Part shown: piece by piece, positions 35,888 through 44,825 of the stretch | How the letters are laid out: each line of letters starts with the position of its first letter | How positions within the stretch are numbered: position 1 is the first letter of the stretch | Assembly: GCF_004365965.1 (NCBI RefSeq) | Contig: NZ_SOEB01000001.1 | Location: 248,001-312,000, forward strand | Length of the DNA stretch: 64,000 bases | Source of the DNA: Rhodovulum visakhapatnamense | Lineage (GTDB): Bacteria > Pseudomonadota > Alphaproteobacteria > Rhodobacterales > Rhodobacteraceae | Reading direction: 5' to 3' | Made by a program: the position numbers and the translations under genes | The notes under the pieces: generated by a model | What the model saw: only the letters and a program-made list of their open reading frames with translations | Database searches by the model: none | Told to the model about the DNA's origin: nothing

Positions 35888-37237
35888 GTGCCGAGCCTCG
35901 CCGCCTTTCCCGCCCATGCCCTGTCGCGTCAGGCGCTTCGCCTGCTTGGCCTGGCCATGCTGGTCGCGGCCCTGGCCGGCGCGCTGCCGGTGTCGCTGTT
36001 CCCGCCGCAGCGCGAGGCGGCCGCGCTTCATCCTGCCGCCGCCGCCGGTTTCATGCTGTTTGCGCTGTCGCTGCTCGGGCGTCGGCCCGCCGGACGGTCG
36101 CTGAAGATCTGGACCGGGCTCGGGCTTGGCGCCGCGCTGATCGGCGCGCAGGGGCTTCTTGAGGCCCTGCTGCCCGGCTGGCCGCAGGCACTCTCGGGCA
36201 CGTCGCTGCCGGGGATGCTGGCAACCGGCGCCGGTTTCGACCTGCCATCGGCCTATGCGGTGCTGACCCTGAACCTCGGCCTCGCGGTCAAGCCCTTCAG
36301 CCGGGGCGCGGCGCTCGCGCTGCTGGCGGCCGCCTGGGCGGGGATCTGGTGGTTTCTGATGGGCACCGTCCTGTCGGCCGCGGACGGCCGCCAGCCGGTC
36401 GCGGCCTTCGGACTTGTCTGCATGCTGTTGGGCGGTCTTGCCCTGGGCCATGTGCTGCGGGCCGATCCCGTCCTGCACCCGTTGTTCGCGCGGGGGCGCC
36501 ACGGGCTCCGGGCGCGCGGGCTTCTCGGGCTGGCGCTGGCGATGCCCTGGCTGGCTGGCCTGGCGGCCGAGCGGCTCTTTCCCGAAGCCCGAGCGGCCCG
36601 GCCCGCGCTCGAACTGCTGATCGCGCTTCTGGGGGCGGCGCAGGTCGCGCTGGTGCTGGCGCTGGCCGCCAGCATCGACCGCGCCGTGCGCGCCGAGGCC
36701 CGGACCGAGCGCTTCGACCCGGTCGCCGGGCGCACCAGCCGGTTCCGGCCCGACCGCGACCTGCTGGACGGCAAGGGACCGGTCGGGGTGATCCTCTGTG
36801 CGCCTGCCGGTCACGGGACGGCGACCGATCCTGACGACCGGACGATGGGCCGCGCGCTTCAGAGGGCCACGCGCCATCTCAGGGACGAGGACAGCGTCGG
36901 CCGCTGGCGCGGGCGGAACCTTCTGGTGGTGGCCAATGTGCCCAGCGAGACCGAGCTTGCCCGGATGGCCGAGCGTCTGGCCCTGGTGCTGGCGCCGGAC
37001 CTGCCGGAGGCTGCCATCGGGCTCAGCATGGCCGCTTTCGACGAGCCAAGCGTCGAGGCCGCGCTGCGCCGGGCCGAAGGCGCGCTTTACATCGCCGAAC
37101 GCCGCAGTTCCCGGCACCCGGTCCGCGCCTCGGGCCTGGCGGACGGGGCCGACCCGTCGTCACGGCGGCCCGACAGCGATCCGGAGGGGCAGGGGGGGTG
37201 CACGGGTGGGTCGGGCCCGTCCGCGCCGCGACCCTGA
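35888..37237 (+). CDS. Degenerate GGDEF-domain membrane protein
   Basis: 449 residues. The first 270 resemble the membrane part of the divergent cyclase (REAAALHPAAAAGFMLFALS against the AAALHPLPAIGFALFGLVF block there). The C-terminal half retains GGDEF-like flanks, RDEDSVGRW, LLVVANVPSETELARMAERL and ALRRAEGALYIAERR, but the signature is RGRNL and the metal-binding FDLDHFK block is lost. It therefore should not make cyclic di-GMP. The frame is intact over 1.35 kb, so it is probably expressed. GTG start at 35888; no strong ribosome site. The last 30 residues are low complexity. Confidence 0.75.
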   Translation: MPSLAAFPAHALSRQALRLLGLAMLVAALAGALPVSLFPPQREAAALHPAAAAGFMLFALSLLGRRPAGRSLKIWTGLGLGAALIGAQGLLEALLPGWPQALSGTSLPGMLATGAGFDLPSAYAVLTLNLGLAVKPFSRGAALALLAAAWAGIWWFLMGTVLSAADGRQPVAAFGLVCMLLGGLALGHVLRADPVLHPLFARGRHGLRARGLLGLALAMPWLAGLAAERLFPEARAARPALELLIALLGAAQVALVLALAASIDRAVRAEARTERFDPVAGRTSRFRPDRDLLDGKGPVGVILCAPAGHGTATDPDDRTMGRALQRATRHLRDEDSVGRWRGRNLLVVANVPSETELARMAERLALVLAPDLPEAAIGLSMAAFDEPSVEAALRRAEGALYIAERRSSRHPVRASGLADGADPSSRRPDSDPEGQGGCTGGSGPSAPRP

Positions 37238-37275
37238 AAGGTGGAAGAGATCCGGGAATCTGCGAGAGGAATGAA

Positions 37276-37313
37276 AGGGGCGGCAAACCCCCCTTAACTT
37301 GCTTGCCGCCCCT
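37276..37313 (+). terminator. Hairpin after the degenerate GGDEF gene
   Basis: A perfect 11-bp stem (37276-37286 with 37303-37313) about 40 bases past the stop; no clear U-run. Confidence 0.5.
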
Positions 37314-37685
37314 CGAACCCTTTCGCGAGCCGCCCGCTGGGGTGGACGACCCTGCCGAAAAGGTGCAGGTCGCGACCGCCGAAAAAGGACGACCACAACC
37401 TGCTCCGGTTTCCCGGTTCGGCGCTCTCCGCGAAATTGCGCGGTTCCTCGCCGAGACTGTTCCTTGGCCCAAGGCCACCACTCACGGAACGGCAGAAACT
37501 TGCCGATCTGGCGGCCAAAAGTGTAGTCAGGGAATCCGTACTTCCGGGGAAGCTGAAAATTAAGGAAATTCAACCCAAAGGCGACGACTCTTCGCGCATT
37601 GCGACCTTCGATGTAACCTTACGTCACTTCGGGATGGGCAAGCCCGGTCAAGGGGCTGGGTCTGGGTCTGGATCTCGGGCGACGT
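37314..37685. other. Gene-free gap before the luxR end
   Basis: About 370 bases without a supportable gene. A minus-strand frame beginning TTG at 37573 encodes a Trp/Phe-rich stretch (FGRQIGKFLPFREWWPWAKE) but degenerates into Arg-rich sequence and has no ribosome site; it may be a decayed gene fragment. No luxI-like gene is present. Confidence 0.4.
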
Positions 37686-38441
37686 TTATGGCGACTCGGC
37701 GCGGAAGATCTGGTTCTGGAACCAGGCCTTCAGAACCGCCTGGGCGGTCGTCTCGACATCCAGCGCCTCGCGGGCCAGACGCAGGTGCTTTTCCACCGTG
37801 GCCTGGGTGACCCCGAGGATGGTGGCGATGTCGAGCGTGGACTTGCCGTCGCCGACCCATTCCAGCACCTCGCGCTGGCGCGGGGTCAGCGGCGGGCGCT
37901 GTGCGGCATAGGGCAGGTTGTGCACCTTCAGGTGCATCACGTCGTTCATCAGCTGGATCACGTCGCCATGTTCGGCCCAGATCCGGTCGACATCGTCCTG
38001 ATCGAGCCCCGGCCGGGCCGCAAGCCCGATGGCGCCCTTGGCGCGGACCGAGATTTCGCTGAAGCTGATCGTGTAGCCCGCGACCACGCCCATGGAGCGG
38101 TTGAATTGCAACACTTCCAGCTCTTCGGGCGGAAGTTCGCCCCGGGCCATCCGCTCGGTGATGATCCGCCAGCTGCTGGTGCCTTCGTTCCGCGAGGCCC
38201 AGCGGACCATCGGGGCATTCATGTAAAGGCCCTTGTCGACAAAGGCGCGGACATAGTCCGGCGAATGGTTCGACAGGACGATGACGTCATCGCGGTCGCC
38301 GAAGCTGTTGGCGGCGCGGAATCGCGTGAATCCGTAGATCAGACGGTCAAACCCGAAATCGGCCATCTTCTGGGTGTGCAGCGCCCAAAGCTCTTCGACG
38401 CTACGCGCAGCGATCAAGGCGCTCAGATGTTCAAGGCTCAT
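37686..38441 (-). CDS. LuxR-family regulator with autoinducer-binding domain (LuxR solo)
   Basis: 251 residues: an N-terminal autoinducer-binding domain (about 15-165) and a C-terminal LuxR helix-turn-helix (LTPRQREVLEWVGDGKS, ILGVTQATVEKHLRLAREAL). In the ligand pocket, SPDYVRAF stands where acyl-homoserine-lactone receptors usually have Trp and Tyr, and NAPMVRW stands where they have Asp-Pro, so the Asp that anchors the lactone amide is Asn here. No synthase gene is adjacent. It may sense a non-AHL or a foreign signal. The ATG at 38441 is chosen by family length with GAGG; the frame is open to 38609. Confidence 0.92.
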   Translation of the reverse strand: MSLEHLSALIAARSVEELWALHTQKMADFGFDRLIYGFTRFRAANSFGDRDDVIVLSNHSPDYVRAFVDKGLYMNAPMVRWASRNEGTSSWRIITERMARGELPPEELEVLQFNRSMGVVAGYTISFSEISVRAKGAIGLAARPGLDQDDVDRIWAEHGDVIQLMNDVMHLKVHNLPYAAQRPPLTPRQREVLEWVGDGKSTLDIATILGVTQATVEKHLRLAREALDVETTAQAVLKAWFQNQIFRAESP

Positions 38442-38609
38442 GAAGACCTCGACCTCGCGGTTCCGGAAGCGCACAGACGCACGGACACGGTTTGCCGAAC
38501 TCGACCCATCATGACTGACCCTCCACACATGCCTTTTTGTTAGTTCAGGTAAGCGGCTCCTGTCGAGCGCCGCCGTGCAGCGTAACGGTGGGCAAAACCG
38601 GGCGCGCAA

Positions 38610-39377
38610 CGTCCCGTTTTCCGGGTCCGGTCTTGCAGACGGCGCGGCGGCCGCAGTCTAGCCTTTGTTATCACGGCACTTTGTTCCACTCAACGGAACT
38701 TGCCGCGAGTGACGCTGGGAAACGGCCTGATGGATCCGGGGTTGAATTGGTCGCAGTCGCAGTCGCGCGTCTCGCAAAGTGTTTAAGTAACATAATCATG
38801 ATTATCGGCTTTGTGCTACCGCGCAGTTGTGGCGCCCGTTCGGCGCCGGTCCATGTACCACCCTGACGCTGGCCCTCAAGACCGTGATCCCGGCGCTTCC
38901 GGGCGCCGCTGGCTCGCTGGCGGCGGTCGCCCACTCTGACGCCTATCGCGTGTTCTGCGGGAACGTCCGAGATGCAGGCCGACCGTTCTCTGATCTCGAC
39001 CTATGAACAAGCCGTCTTCGGGCTTGTTCGCCTGACCGGATCGGCGCGTTTGAAGACTTCTTCACGCCGCAACGGCGTCTTGCCGTCGCGCGTGAGATCG
39101 CGTCGCTCGACGGCATCGGCGTGGTGTCCGGTCATGGCGATCACGCGGCGAAGCTGTGTCCGGGCTTCAAGGTCGATCCCGAACCTGTCGGATCTGCGAT
39201 GAGTGCATCGCGACATATCGAGCCGGATCGGCTGCGCGAGACCCTCTGCTTGACCCTCTGCTTGCGCGACGAACGCTATGTCAGTCAGCAGCCTGTCTTC
39301 TCCGACGATCGCTGGCGGATCACCCTTCAGGAAAGCGCATCACACGGGCGCTGCCAGGCAAGTCCGTCGACACCTAA
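38610..39377. other. Low-coding region with an operator-like palindrome and repeats
   Basis: About 770 bases with no recognisable intact gene. It includes the perfect 14-bp palindrome ATAATCATGATTAT (38792-38805) and a hairpin GAACAAGCC/GGCTTGTTC (39005-39013 with 39021-39029). A broken frame from about 39040 to 39350 (AFEDFFTPQRRLAVAREIAS) may be a decayed gene. Together with the transposase remnant to the right it looks like an insertion hot spot. Confidence 0.4.
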
Positions 39378-39644
39378 GAGTTTGCCGATGGCAGCCTCGA
39401 GGGTCGCTGGAAGCGTTTCCGGCTGCCCTGCTCTGCCTTCGACAAGAACCAGCGCGTGACCCATGCGGCGATCGCCGAAAACAAGCGCCTCGGCGCGGCG
39501 CTGGCCGACCTCAAGGAGGGGCATGAAAAGACGCCACCAAGGAAACGCCGGGCCGGCCAACAACGCACCCGCTGCGAGCCGGCCGGTCGCCGCAACGACG
39601 GCTGGAACTCATTGGCCGCCCGGCGCGCAAAGGGACCCGCATAG
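39378..39644 (+). pseudogene. C-terminal remnant of an insertion-sequence transposase
   Basis: Eighty-eight codons, EFADGSLEGRWKRFRLPCSA, then FDKNQRVTHAAIAENKRLG, match the C-terminal tail of integrase-fold transposases of the ISNCY/IS1202-like kind as I remember them (the FDK-RV and ENKRLG blocks). An in-frame TAA at 39375 interrupts it, and no catalytic DDE core is found upstream. Not functional. IS end-like repeats follow at 39710. Confidence 0.55.
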
Positions 39645-39709
39645 CCAGCCAGGGCTGCGATATCCGAGGTCTCCGCCCTGTCAGGCTGTGCTCTCCTCTG
39701 CGCCCGGGT

Positions 39710-39758
39710 GGAACATTTCCGTTTTGCGGAAAGCGGAACATTTCAAAGCGGTTGCAAC
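39710..39758 (+). repeat. Insertion-sequence right-end repeats
   Basis: GGAACATTTC occurs twice (39710-39719 and 39735-39744), separated by CGTTTTGCGGAAAGC, and ends in GGTTGCAACA. The direct-repeat plus TTTTGC layout resembles the ends of the same transposon type and lies 65 bases past the transposase remnant. Confidence 0.5.
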
Positions 39759-39836
39759 AGTGTGACCGCGCAAGAGCCGCTGCCCCGGCTGTTTTCAACG
39801 GCTCCGTCCGGCATTACGTTCCAGGGACCGCCCCTC

Positions 39837-41000
39837 TCACTTCAGCAGATCCTCATAGCGGCGGTCGGTCAGCGTTCCCAGAAACGCCACCAGCGCGTCG
39901 ATCCGTTCGTCGTCAAGCGCAGGTCCGGTCGTCAGTTCGTCCATCGACAGCGTGTCCGGCACTTCTGGCGCGGCCCAGGGTGCGCCCGTTTCCGGGTTGA
40001 TCTGCCGCGCCGCCGCCTTGCTGTTGTATTTGTTGTAGAACAGGATCACGGTCCGCAGATCCTCGAAGACGCCGTTATGCATGTAAGGCCCGGTCACAGC
40101 GACGTTGCGCAGCCCGGGCACCTTGAACTTGCCCGCCTCCGCCGGATCGTCGACCGCCGGATTGGCCAGAAGCCCAAGATCGGTCGCGGTGATGCCGGTG
40201 ACCGCGCGCGCGGCCGTATTCGCCGGGACGCCGATATTGTGATAGCTGTAATCGGTGAAGGTCTCGTCCGCCGCCATGGGAGACCGGCGCAGCTGGTGGC
40301 AGAGATTGCAATTGGTGAACTGCTGCGAAAAGAACAGGACACGGCCCAGCTCTTCTTCATCCGTCAGCTGAACTTCGCCCCGCAAGTATCTGTCATACCT
40401 GGAATCGAAGGGCGCGAAGAGATCGGTTGCCTCGAAGGCCGCGATGGCCGAGGTCGCGGCGCGATAGACGGCTTCGGGGTCCGAGGCGGTCCCGGGGCCG
40501 TAAAGCGCGTCGAGCGTCGCGCCGTAACGCGGGTTTACCAGGATGCGCGCGGCGGCCTCGTTCACATCGGCCAGCCCCATCTCGATCGGGTTCAGCGGCG
40601 GTCCGCCCGCCTGCTCGGCCAGACCGGCGGCGCGGCCGTCATGGAACTGGCCGCCGACATAGCTGCCATCGGCGCGCCGGGCGAAGGTCGGCGAGAACAT
40701 GGCATAGGCGGCGGTCGGTGCGTTGCGGTCGCCCAGCGACTGCCCGTCGGCCCCCAGCGACACCGCCCGCCCCGCCGCGGTCGGCCGCGGATCGATGAAG
40801 GCATGGGCCGGATCGTGGCAGGTGGCGCAGGCCTGGCTGCGGGTCTTCGAGAGGTTGACGTCAAAGAACAGCGCCTCGCCGAAGGCTTCGGGCGTGGCAT
40901 AGGGACCGGCGGTCGCGCCCCCCTCCTCGGCCGACGCCATCCCCGACGCAAATACCAAAACTGCCGCGGCGGTCGCGATGCCCGCTGATCCCATGCGCAT
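39837..41000 (-). CDS. Second diheme cytochrome c peroxidase/MauG-like protein
   Basis: 387 residues with a Sec signal in the first 24 (AGIATAAAVLVFASGMASA) and two c-haem motifs, CATCH near residue 58 and CNLCH near residue 235. VPGLRNVAVTGPYMHNGVFEDL is the conserved block of the CCP/MauG family. Length and spacing differ from the peroxidase at 12133, so it is a distant paralogue; it may act as a peroxidase or on a protein substrate. Start could be 41000 or 40994. No FNR-type site was found upstream. Confidence 0.9.
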   Translation of the reverse strand: MRMGSAGIATAAAVLVFASGMASAEEGGATAGPYATPEAFGEALFFDVNLSKTRSQACATCHDPAHAFIDPRPTAAGRAVSLGADGQSLGDRNAPTAAYAMFSPTFARRADGSYVGGQFHDGRAAGLAEQAGGPPLNPIEMGLADVNEAAARILVNPRYGATLDALYGPGTASDPEAVYRAATSAIAAFEATDLFAPFDSRYDRYLRGEVQLTDEEELGRVLFFSQQFTNCNLCHQLRRSPMAADETFTDYSYHNIGVPANTAARAVTGITATDLGLLANPAVDDPAEAGKFKVPGLRNVAVTGPYMHNGVFEDLRTVILFYNKYNSKAAARQINPETGAPWAAPEVPDTLSMDELTTGPALDDERIDALVAFLGTLTDRRYEDLLK

Positions 41001-41183
41001 GTACCTGTCTTCCCGGAGCCTCGGCGCCAAGTTTCTCGATCCCTGCGCCGCAGGGAAAACGGCCCTGCGACACCGGGCCACCATAGGTCGGCCTCGGTCG
41101 AGGATCAATTCCCGACCAAAAAAATCGGATAAAAACCAAGCCCCGCCGCTTGCGCGCTGGCCGTCAGGACAGGACAGACGGGC

Positions 41184-41876
41184 TCAGCCCAGCGCGTAGC
41201 CCGCGCCGCGCACGGTGCGGACCGGATCGGACCCGCCATGCTGGCACAGCGCCTTCCTCAGACGCCCGATATGGACGTCCACGGTGCGCGTGTCGACATA
41301 GATGTCGCGCCCCCAGACCCGGTCGAGCAATTGCTCGCGGCTCCAGACCCGGCCGGGCTTTTCCATGAAGGTCGAGAGCAGCCGGAATTCGGTCGGCCCG
41401 AGCTTCAGCGGCTTGTCGGACCGGAACACCTTGTGGGTTTCGGCATCCAGCAGGATGTCCTCGAATTCCAGCCGCTGGCCGACGGCCGCCGGGCGCGTGC
41501 GCCGCAGCTGGGCGCGCACCCGGGCCATCAGCTCGACCACCGAATAGGGCTTCACCACATAGTCGTCGGCGCCGGTTTCCAGCCCCCTCACCCGGTCGAC
41601 CTCTTCCGACCGGGCCGACAGCATGATGATCGGCACGCCACGGGTATCGGCGCGCGATTTCAGCCGACGGCAGACCTCGATGCCCGAGACCGAGGGCAGC
41701 ATCCAGTCGAGAACGATGATGTCGGGCGCCTGCTCGTCCACGAGCAAAAGCGCCTCTTCGCCGTTCTCGGCCTTCGAGACCCGAAAGCCCTCGGCCTGAA
41801 GGTTGTAGGCCAGGACTTCACGCTGGGCGGGCTCGTCCTCGACGATCAGGACCGTGGGCTGTTCGGTCGGGCTCAT
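41184..41876 (-). CDS. phoB: Phosphate regulon response regulator PhoB
   Basis: OmpR-type regulator, 230 residues: receiver domain with phospho-acceptor Asp57 (IIVLDWMLP) and acidic pair in IVEDEP, then a winged helix with KLGPTEFRLLSTFME and VDVHIGRLRKAL. Phosphorylated by PhoR under phosphate starvation, it binds Pho boxes such as that before pstS. The ATG at 41876, with GGAG inside the end of phoU, lies 4 bases after the phoU stop, so it is coupled to the pst operon. Confidence 0.96.
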   Translation of the reverse strand: MSPTEQPTVLIVEDEPAQREVLAYNLQAEGFRVSKAENGEEALLLVDEQAPDIIVLDWMLPSVSGIEVCRRLKSRADTRGVPIIMLSARSEEVDRVRGLETGADDYVVKPYSVVELMARVRAQLRRTRPAAVGQRLEFEDILLDAETHKVFRSDKPLKLGPTEFRLLSTFMEKPGRVWSREQLLDRVWGRDIYVDTRTVDVHIGRLRKALCQHGGSDPVRTVRGAGYALG

Positions 41877-41880
41877 GCGG

Positions 41881-42603
41881 TCAGCTCCGGCCGGCATCGA
41901 CCGAGGTCCGGTCGGCTTTCGGGCGTTCGTCCTCGGGCAGATGGCCGGTCGCCAGATAGATCACCTGCTCGGCCATCGAGGTCACGTGATCGCCCATCCG
42001 CTCGATGTTCTTGGCGATGAAATGCAGATGCATGCAGGCGGTGATGTTGCGCGGGTCTTCCATCATGAAGGTCAGGAATTCGCGGAACAGCGCATTGTAC
42101 ATCTGGTCGACCTCCAGATCGCGCTGGCGCACGTCCTCGGCCAGTTCGGCGTCGCGCTGGATATAAGCGTCCAGCGCGTCCTTCAGCATCAGCTCGACCG
42201 CCTTGGCCATCCGCCGGATCGCGCCGGCCGAACCTTCCATCGGCGCCATCTGCACCAGCACGCCGGTGCGCTTGGCCATGTTCTTGGCATAGTCGCCGCA
42301 GCGTTCCAGATTGGCCGAGATCTTCATCACCGACAGCACGGTGCGCAGATCGCCCGCCGAGGGCTGGCGCAGCGCCAGAAGCCGCGCGGCCTCTTCGTTG
42401 ACCTTCTCTTCCAGCGCGTCGATGGCCTTGTCGCCCTTGCGCACCTGTTCGGCCAGTTCCTCGTCCCGGGTCTCGAGCGAATTCGCGGCCTCCAGGATCG
42501 CGGTCTCGACCAGACCGCCCATCTTCATGATGAGAGCCTGGATCGATTCGAGATCGCGGTCGTAGGATTTGACGATATGCGGGTCCTTCATCACGTCCGA
42601 CAT
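41881..42603 (-). CDS. phoU: Phosphate signalling protein PhoU
   Basis: 240-residue helical protein that links Pst transport to PhoR and holds down the regulon when phosphate is ample. The two PhoU repeats show the ERCGDYAKNMAKR and ERMGDHVTSMAEQ metal-binding motifs at about 125 and 215. It lies 13 bases after pstB. Confidence 0.96.
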   Translation of the reverse strand: MSDVMKDPHIVKSYDRDLESIQALIMKMGGLVETAILEAANSLETRDEELAEQVRKGDKAIDALEEKVNEEAARLLALRQPSAGDLRTVLSVMKISANLERCGDYAKNMAKRTGVLVQMAPMEGSAGAIRRMAKAVELMLKDALDAYIQRDAELAEDVRQRDLEVDQMYNALFREFLTFMMEDPRNITACMHLHFIAKNIERMGDHVTSMAEQVIYLATGHLPEDERPKADRTSVDAGRS

Positions 42604-42616
42604 TCTGGAACCTTTC

Positions 42617-43414
42617 TCAGCCGATCCGGCCGGTGATGTAGCTTTCGGTGCGGGGGTCTGTCGGATTGGTGAAGATGTGCCCCGTCTCGCCGTATTCCAC
42701 CAGGCTGCCCAGATGGAAGAAGGCCGTCTTCTGGCTGACCCGCGCCGCCTGCTGCATCGAGTGGGTCACGATGACCACCGAATACTGGCTGCGCAGTTCG
42801 TCGATCAGTTCCTCGACCTGGGCGGTCGCAATCGGGTCGAGCGCCGAACAGGGCTCGTCCATCAGCAGCACCTCGGGTTCGGTCGCGACGGCCCGCGCGA
42901 TGCAAAGCCGCTGTTGCTGGCCGCCCGACAGCCCGGTGCCGGGCGCATCGAGCCGGTCCTTGACTTCCTCCCAGATCGCGGCACGCCGCAGCGAGCTTTC
43001 GACGATCTCGTCGAGATCGGCCTTGCCGCGCGCCAGCCCGTGGATGCGCGGCCCGTAGGCCACGTTGTCGTAGATCGATTTCGGGAAGGGGTTCGGCTTC
43101 TGGAACACCATGCCGACCTTGGCGCGCAGCTGCACCGGATCGACCCGTTTGTCGTAGATATCCTCGCCGTCCAGACGGATGTCGCCCACGACCCGGCAGA
43201 TGTCGATGGTGTCGTTCATCCGGTTGAGGCAGCGCAGGAAGGTGGACTTGCCGCAGCCCGAGGGGCCGATGAAGGCGGTGACCGTCTTGTCCTCGATGTC
43301 GATATCGACATCCTTGATCGCATGGGTATCGCCGTAGAAGACTTGGCATCCATGGGCCGCGATCTTGATGTCCCTCGTCACCGTCGTCCTCGCAAGATCT
43401 GGATTGTCGTACAT
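42617..43414 (-). CDS. pstB: Phosphate ABC transporter ATP-binding protein
   Basis: ATPase of the high-affinity phosphate importer, 265 residues. Walker A is GPSGCGKST, the signature is LSGGQQQR and Walker B is [12 protein letters not shown]. It shows the PstB-specific [10 protein letters not shown] segment. It lies 25 bases after pstA in the operon. Confidence 0.98.
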   Translation of the reverse strand: MYDNPDLARTTVTRDIKIAAHGCQVFYGDTHAIKDVDIDIEDKTVTAFIGPSGCGKSTFLRCLNRMNDTIDICRVVGDIRLDGEDIYDKRVDPVQLRAKVGMVFQKPNPFPKSIYDNVAYGPRIHGLARGKADLDEIVESSLRRAAIWEEVKDRLDAPGTGLSGGQQQRLCIARAVATEPEVLLMDEPCSALDPIATAQVEELIDELRSQYSVVIVTHSMQQAARVSQKTAFFHLGSLVEYGETGHIFTNPTDPRTESYITGRIG

Positions 43415-43439
43415 GTCTTAGATGTCCTTTCGCGGCGAT

Positions 43440-44825
43440 CTACCAGCGGCGCTCGAAGCGGCGGCGCAGGATGATGGCGATGATGTTCATGGTCATCAGG
43501 AACAGAAGCAGGATGATGATGCCGCCCCAGGCCCGTTCGTAGAAGGCCGGGTCGGCCCGTTTGGCCCATTCGTAGATCTGCGCGGGCATGGCCGAGTTCG
43601 GCGCGAGAAAGCCCGAGATCGCGCCGTCGGGATAGTTCGAGGCGATGAAGCCCACCATCCCGATCAGCAGAAGCGGCGCGGTTTCGCCCAGCGCCTGCGC
43701 CAGCCCGATGATGGTGCCCGTGAGGATGCCGGGCATCGCCAGCGGCAGCACATGGTGGAACACCGCCTGCATCTTCGAGGCCCCTACCCCCAGCGCCGCG
43801 TCCCGGATCGAGGGCGGCACCGCCTTCAGCGAGGCCCGGGTCGAGATGATGATCGTGGGCAGGGTCATCAGCGACAGCACCAGCCCGCCGACCAGCGGTG
43901 CCGATTGCGGCAGGTGCACGAACTGGATGAAGACCGCCAGCCCGAGGATCCCGAAGACGATCGAGGGCACCGCCGCGAGGTTCGAGATATTGACCTCGAT
44001 GATGTCGGTAAAGCGGTTCTGGGGGGCGAATTCCTCCAGATAGATCGAGGCCGCGACCCCGATGGGCAAGGACAGCAGAAGCACCACGATCATCATGTAA
44101 AGCGAGCCCAGCATCGCCACGCCCAGCCCCGCCTGTTCCGGACGCGCGTCCGAGGCGTCGGGCCCGGTGATGAAGGCCAGGTTGAAGCCCTTGGTCGCGA
44201 CGCCCGCATCGCGCAGCTTGTCGATCAGGTCCAGATGGACCGCGTCGAGGTTCTTGTCGCGCTCGATCGACTCGCGGCTGACGCGCCCCTTGAGATAGCC
44301 GTCGACCCGTGACGAGGCGAGGATCCGCACCGCGACCGTCTGCCCGATCAGGCTTGGATCGGCCAGCACCATGTCGCGCAAGGTCGAGCGGGCGCCATCG
44401 GAAAACAGCTTGTCGAGCGGCGAGGAAAAGCCGGTGACCTTGGCATCGGCCAGCGGCGTGTCGATCCCGTGCGTCTCGATCTCGCGCAGCATCGCCGCGC
44501 GCAGCAGCGGCGAATAGGCGAAGGTCTTGACCGACTTGATATCTTCGAGGTCGCGATTGCCGGTCTTGTCCAGAACGTCCTCGCGGAATTCGACCTGCAG
44601 CGTGTAGCCGGTCTGCTGGAAGGCGCCGATGCCGTTCGAGAAGATGGCGTAAAGCAGCGCCGCCAGGAAGAACAGGCCGACCCCGACCGCGGCGATCCCG
44701 TAAAGCCGGAACCGGGCTTCGGCGGCGTTGCGGCGGCGGGTGCGCGCGTCGGCCTCGAGCAGCGAGCCGGTGCGGGCGGGCCGGGCCGGGCCGGACGATG
44801 CGTCGGTGAAGGGGACGTCGGTCAT
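43440..44825 (-). CDS. pstA: Phosphate ABC transporter permease PstA (long form)
   Basis: Membrane permease, 461 residues, against about 290 in E. coli. The extra length is an N-terminal cytoplasmic segment, one helix (AAVGVGLFFLAALLYAIF) and a roughly 180-residue periplasmic domain, as is usual in alphaproteobacteria. The transport core with GVGASKMQAVFHHVLP (EAA-like loop) is at the C terminus. It overlaps pstC by 4 bases (ATGA). Confidence 0.97.
   Translation of the reverse strand: MTDVPFTDASSGPARPARTGSLLEADARTRRRNAAEARFRLYGIAAVGVGLFFLAALLYAIFSNGIGAFQQTGYTLQVEFREDVLDKTGNRDLEDIKSVKTFAYSPLLRAAMLREIETHGIDTPLADAKVTGFSSPLDKLFSDGARSTLRDMVLADPSLIGQTVAVRILASSRVDGYLKGRVSRESIERDKNLDAVHLDLIDKLRDAGVATKGFNLAFITGPDASDARPEQAGLGVAMLGSLYMMIVVLLLSLPIGVAASIYLEEFAPQNRFTDIIEVNISNLAAVPSIVFGILGLAVFIQFVHLPQSAPLVGGLVLSLMTLPTIIISTRASLKAVPPSIRDAALGVGASKMQAVFHHVLPLAMPGILTGTIIGLAQALGETAPLLLIGMVGFIASNYPDGAISGFLAPNSAMPAQIYEWAKRADPAFYERAWGGIIILLLFLMTMNIIAIILRRRFERRW

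Noticed and set aside
37160-37573. Minus-strand frame with a Trp/Phe-rich beginning between the GGDEF gene and luxR
   Set aside because: TTG start, no ribosome site, becomes Arg-rich low-information sequence; at most a decayed fragment.
41080-41130. FNR-like half-site GATCAA upstream of the second peroxidase
   Set aside because: Only one half matches; the other half is CGGTC, too far from TTGAT.
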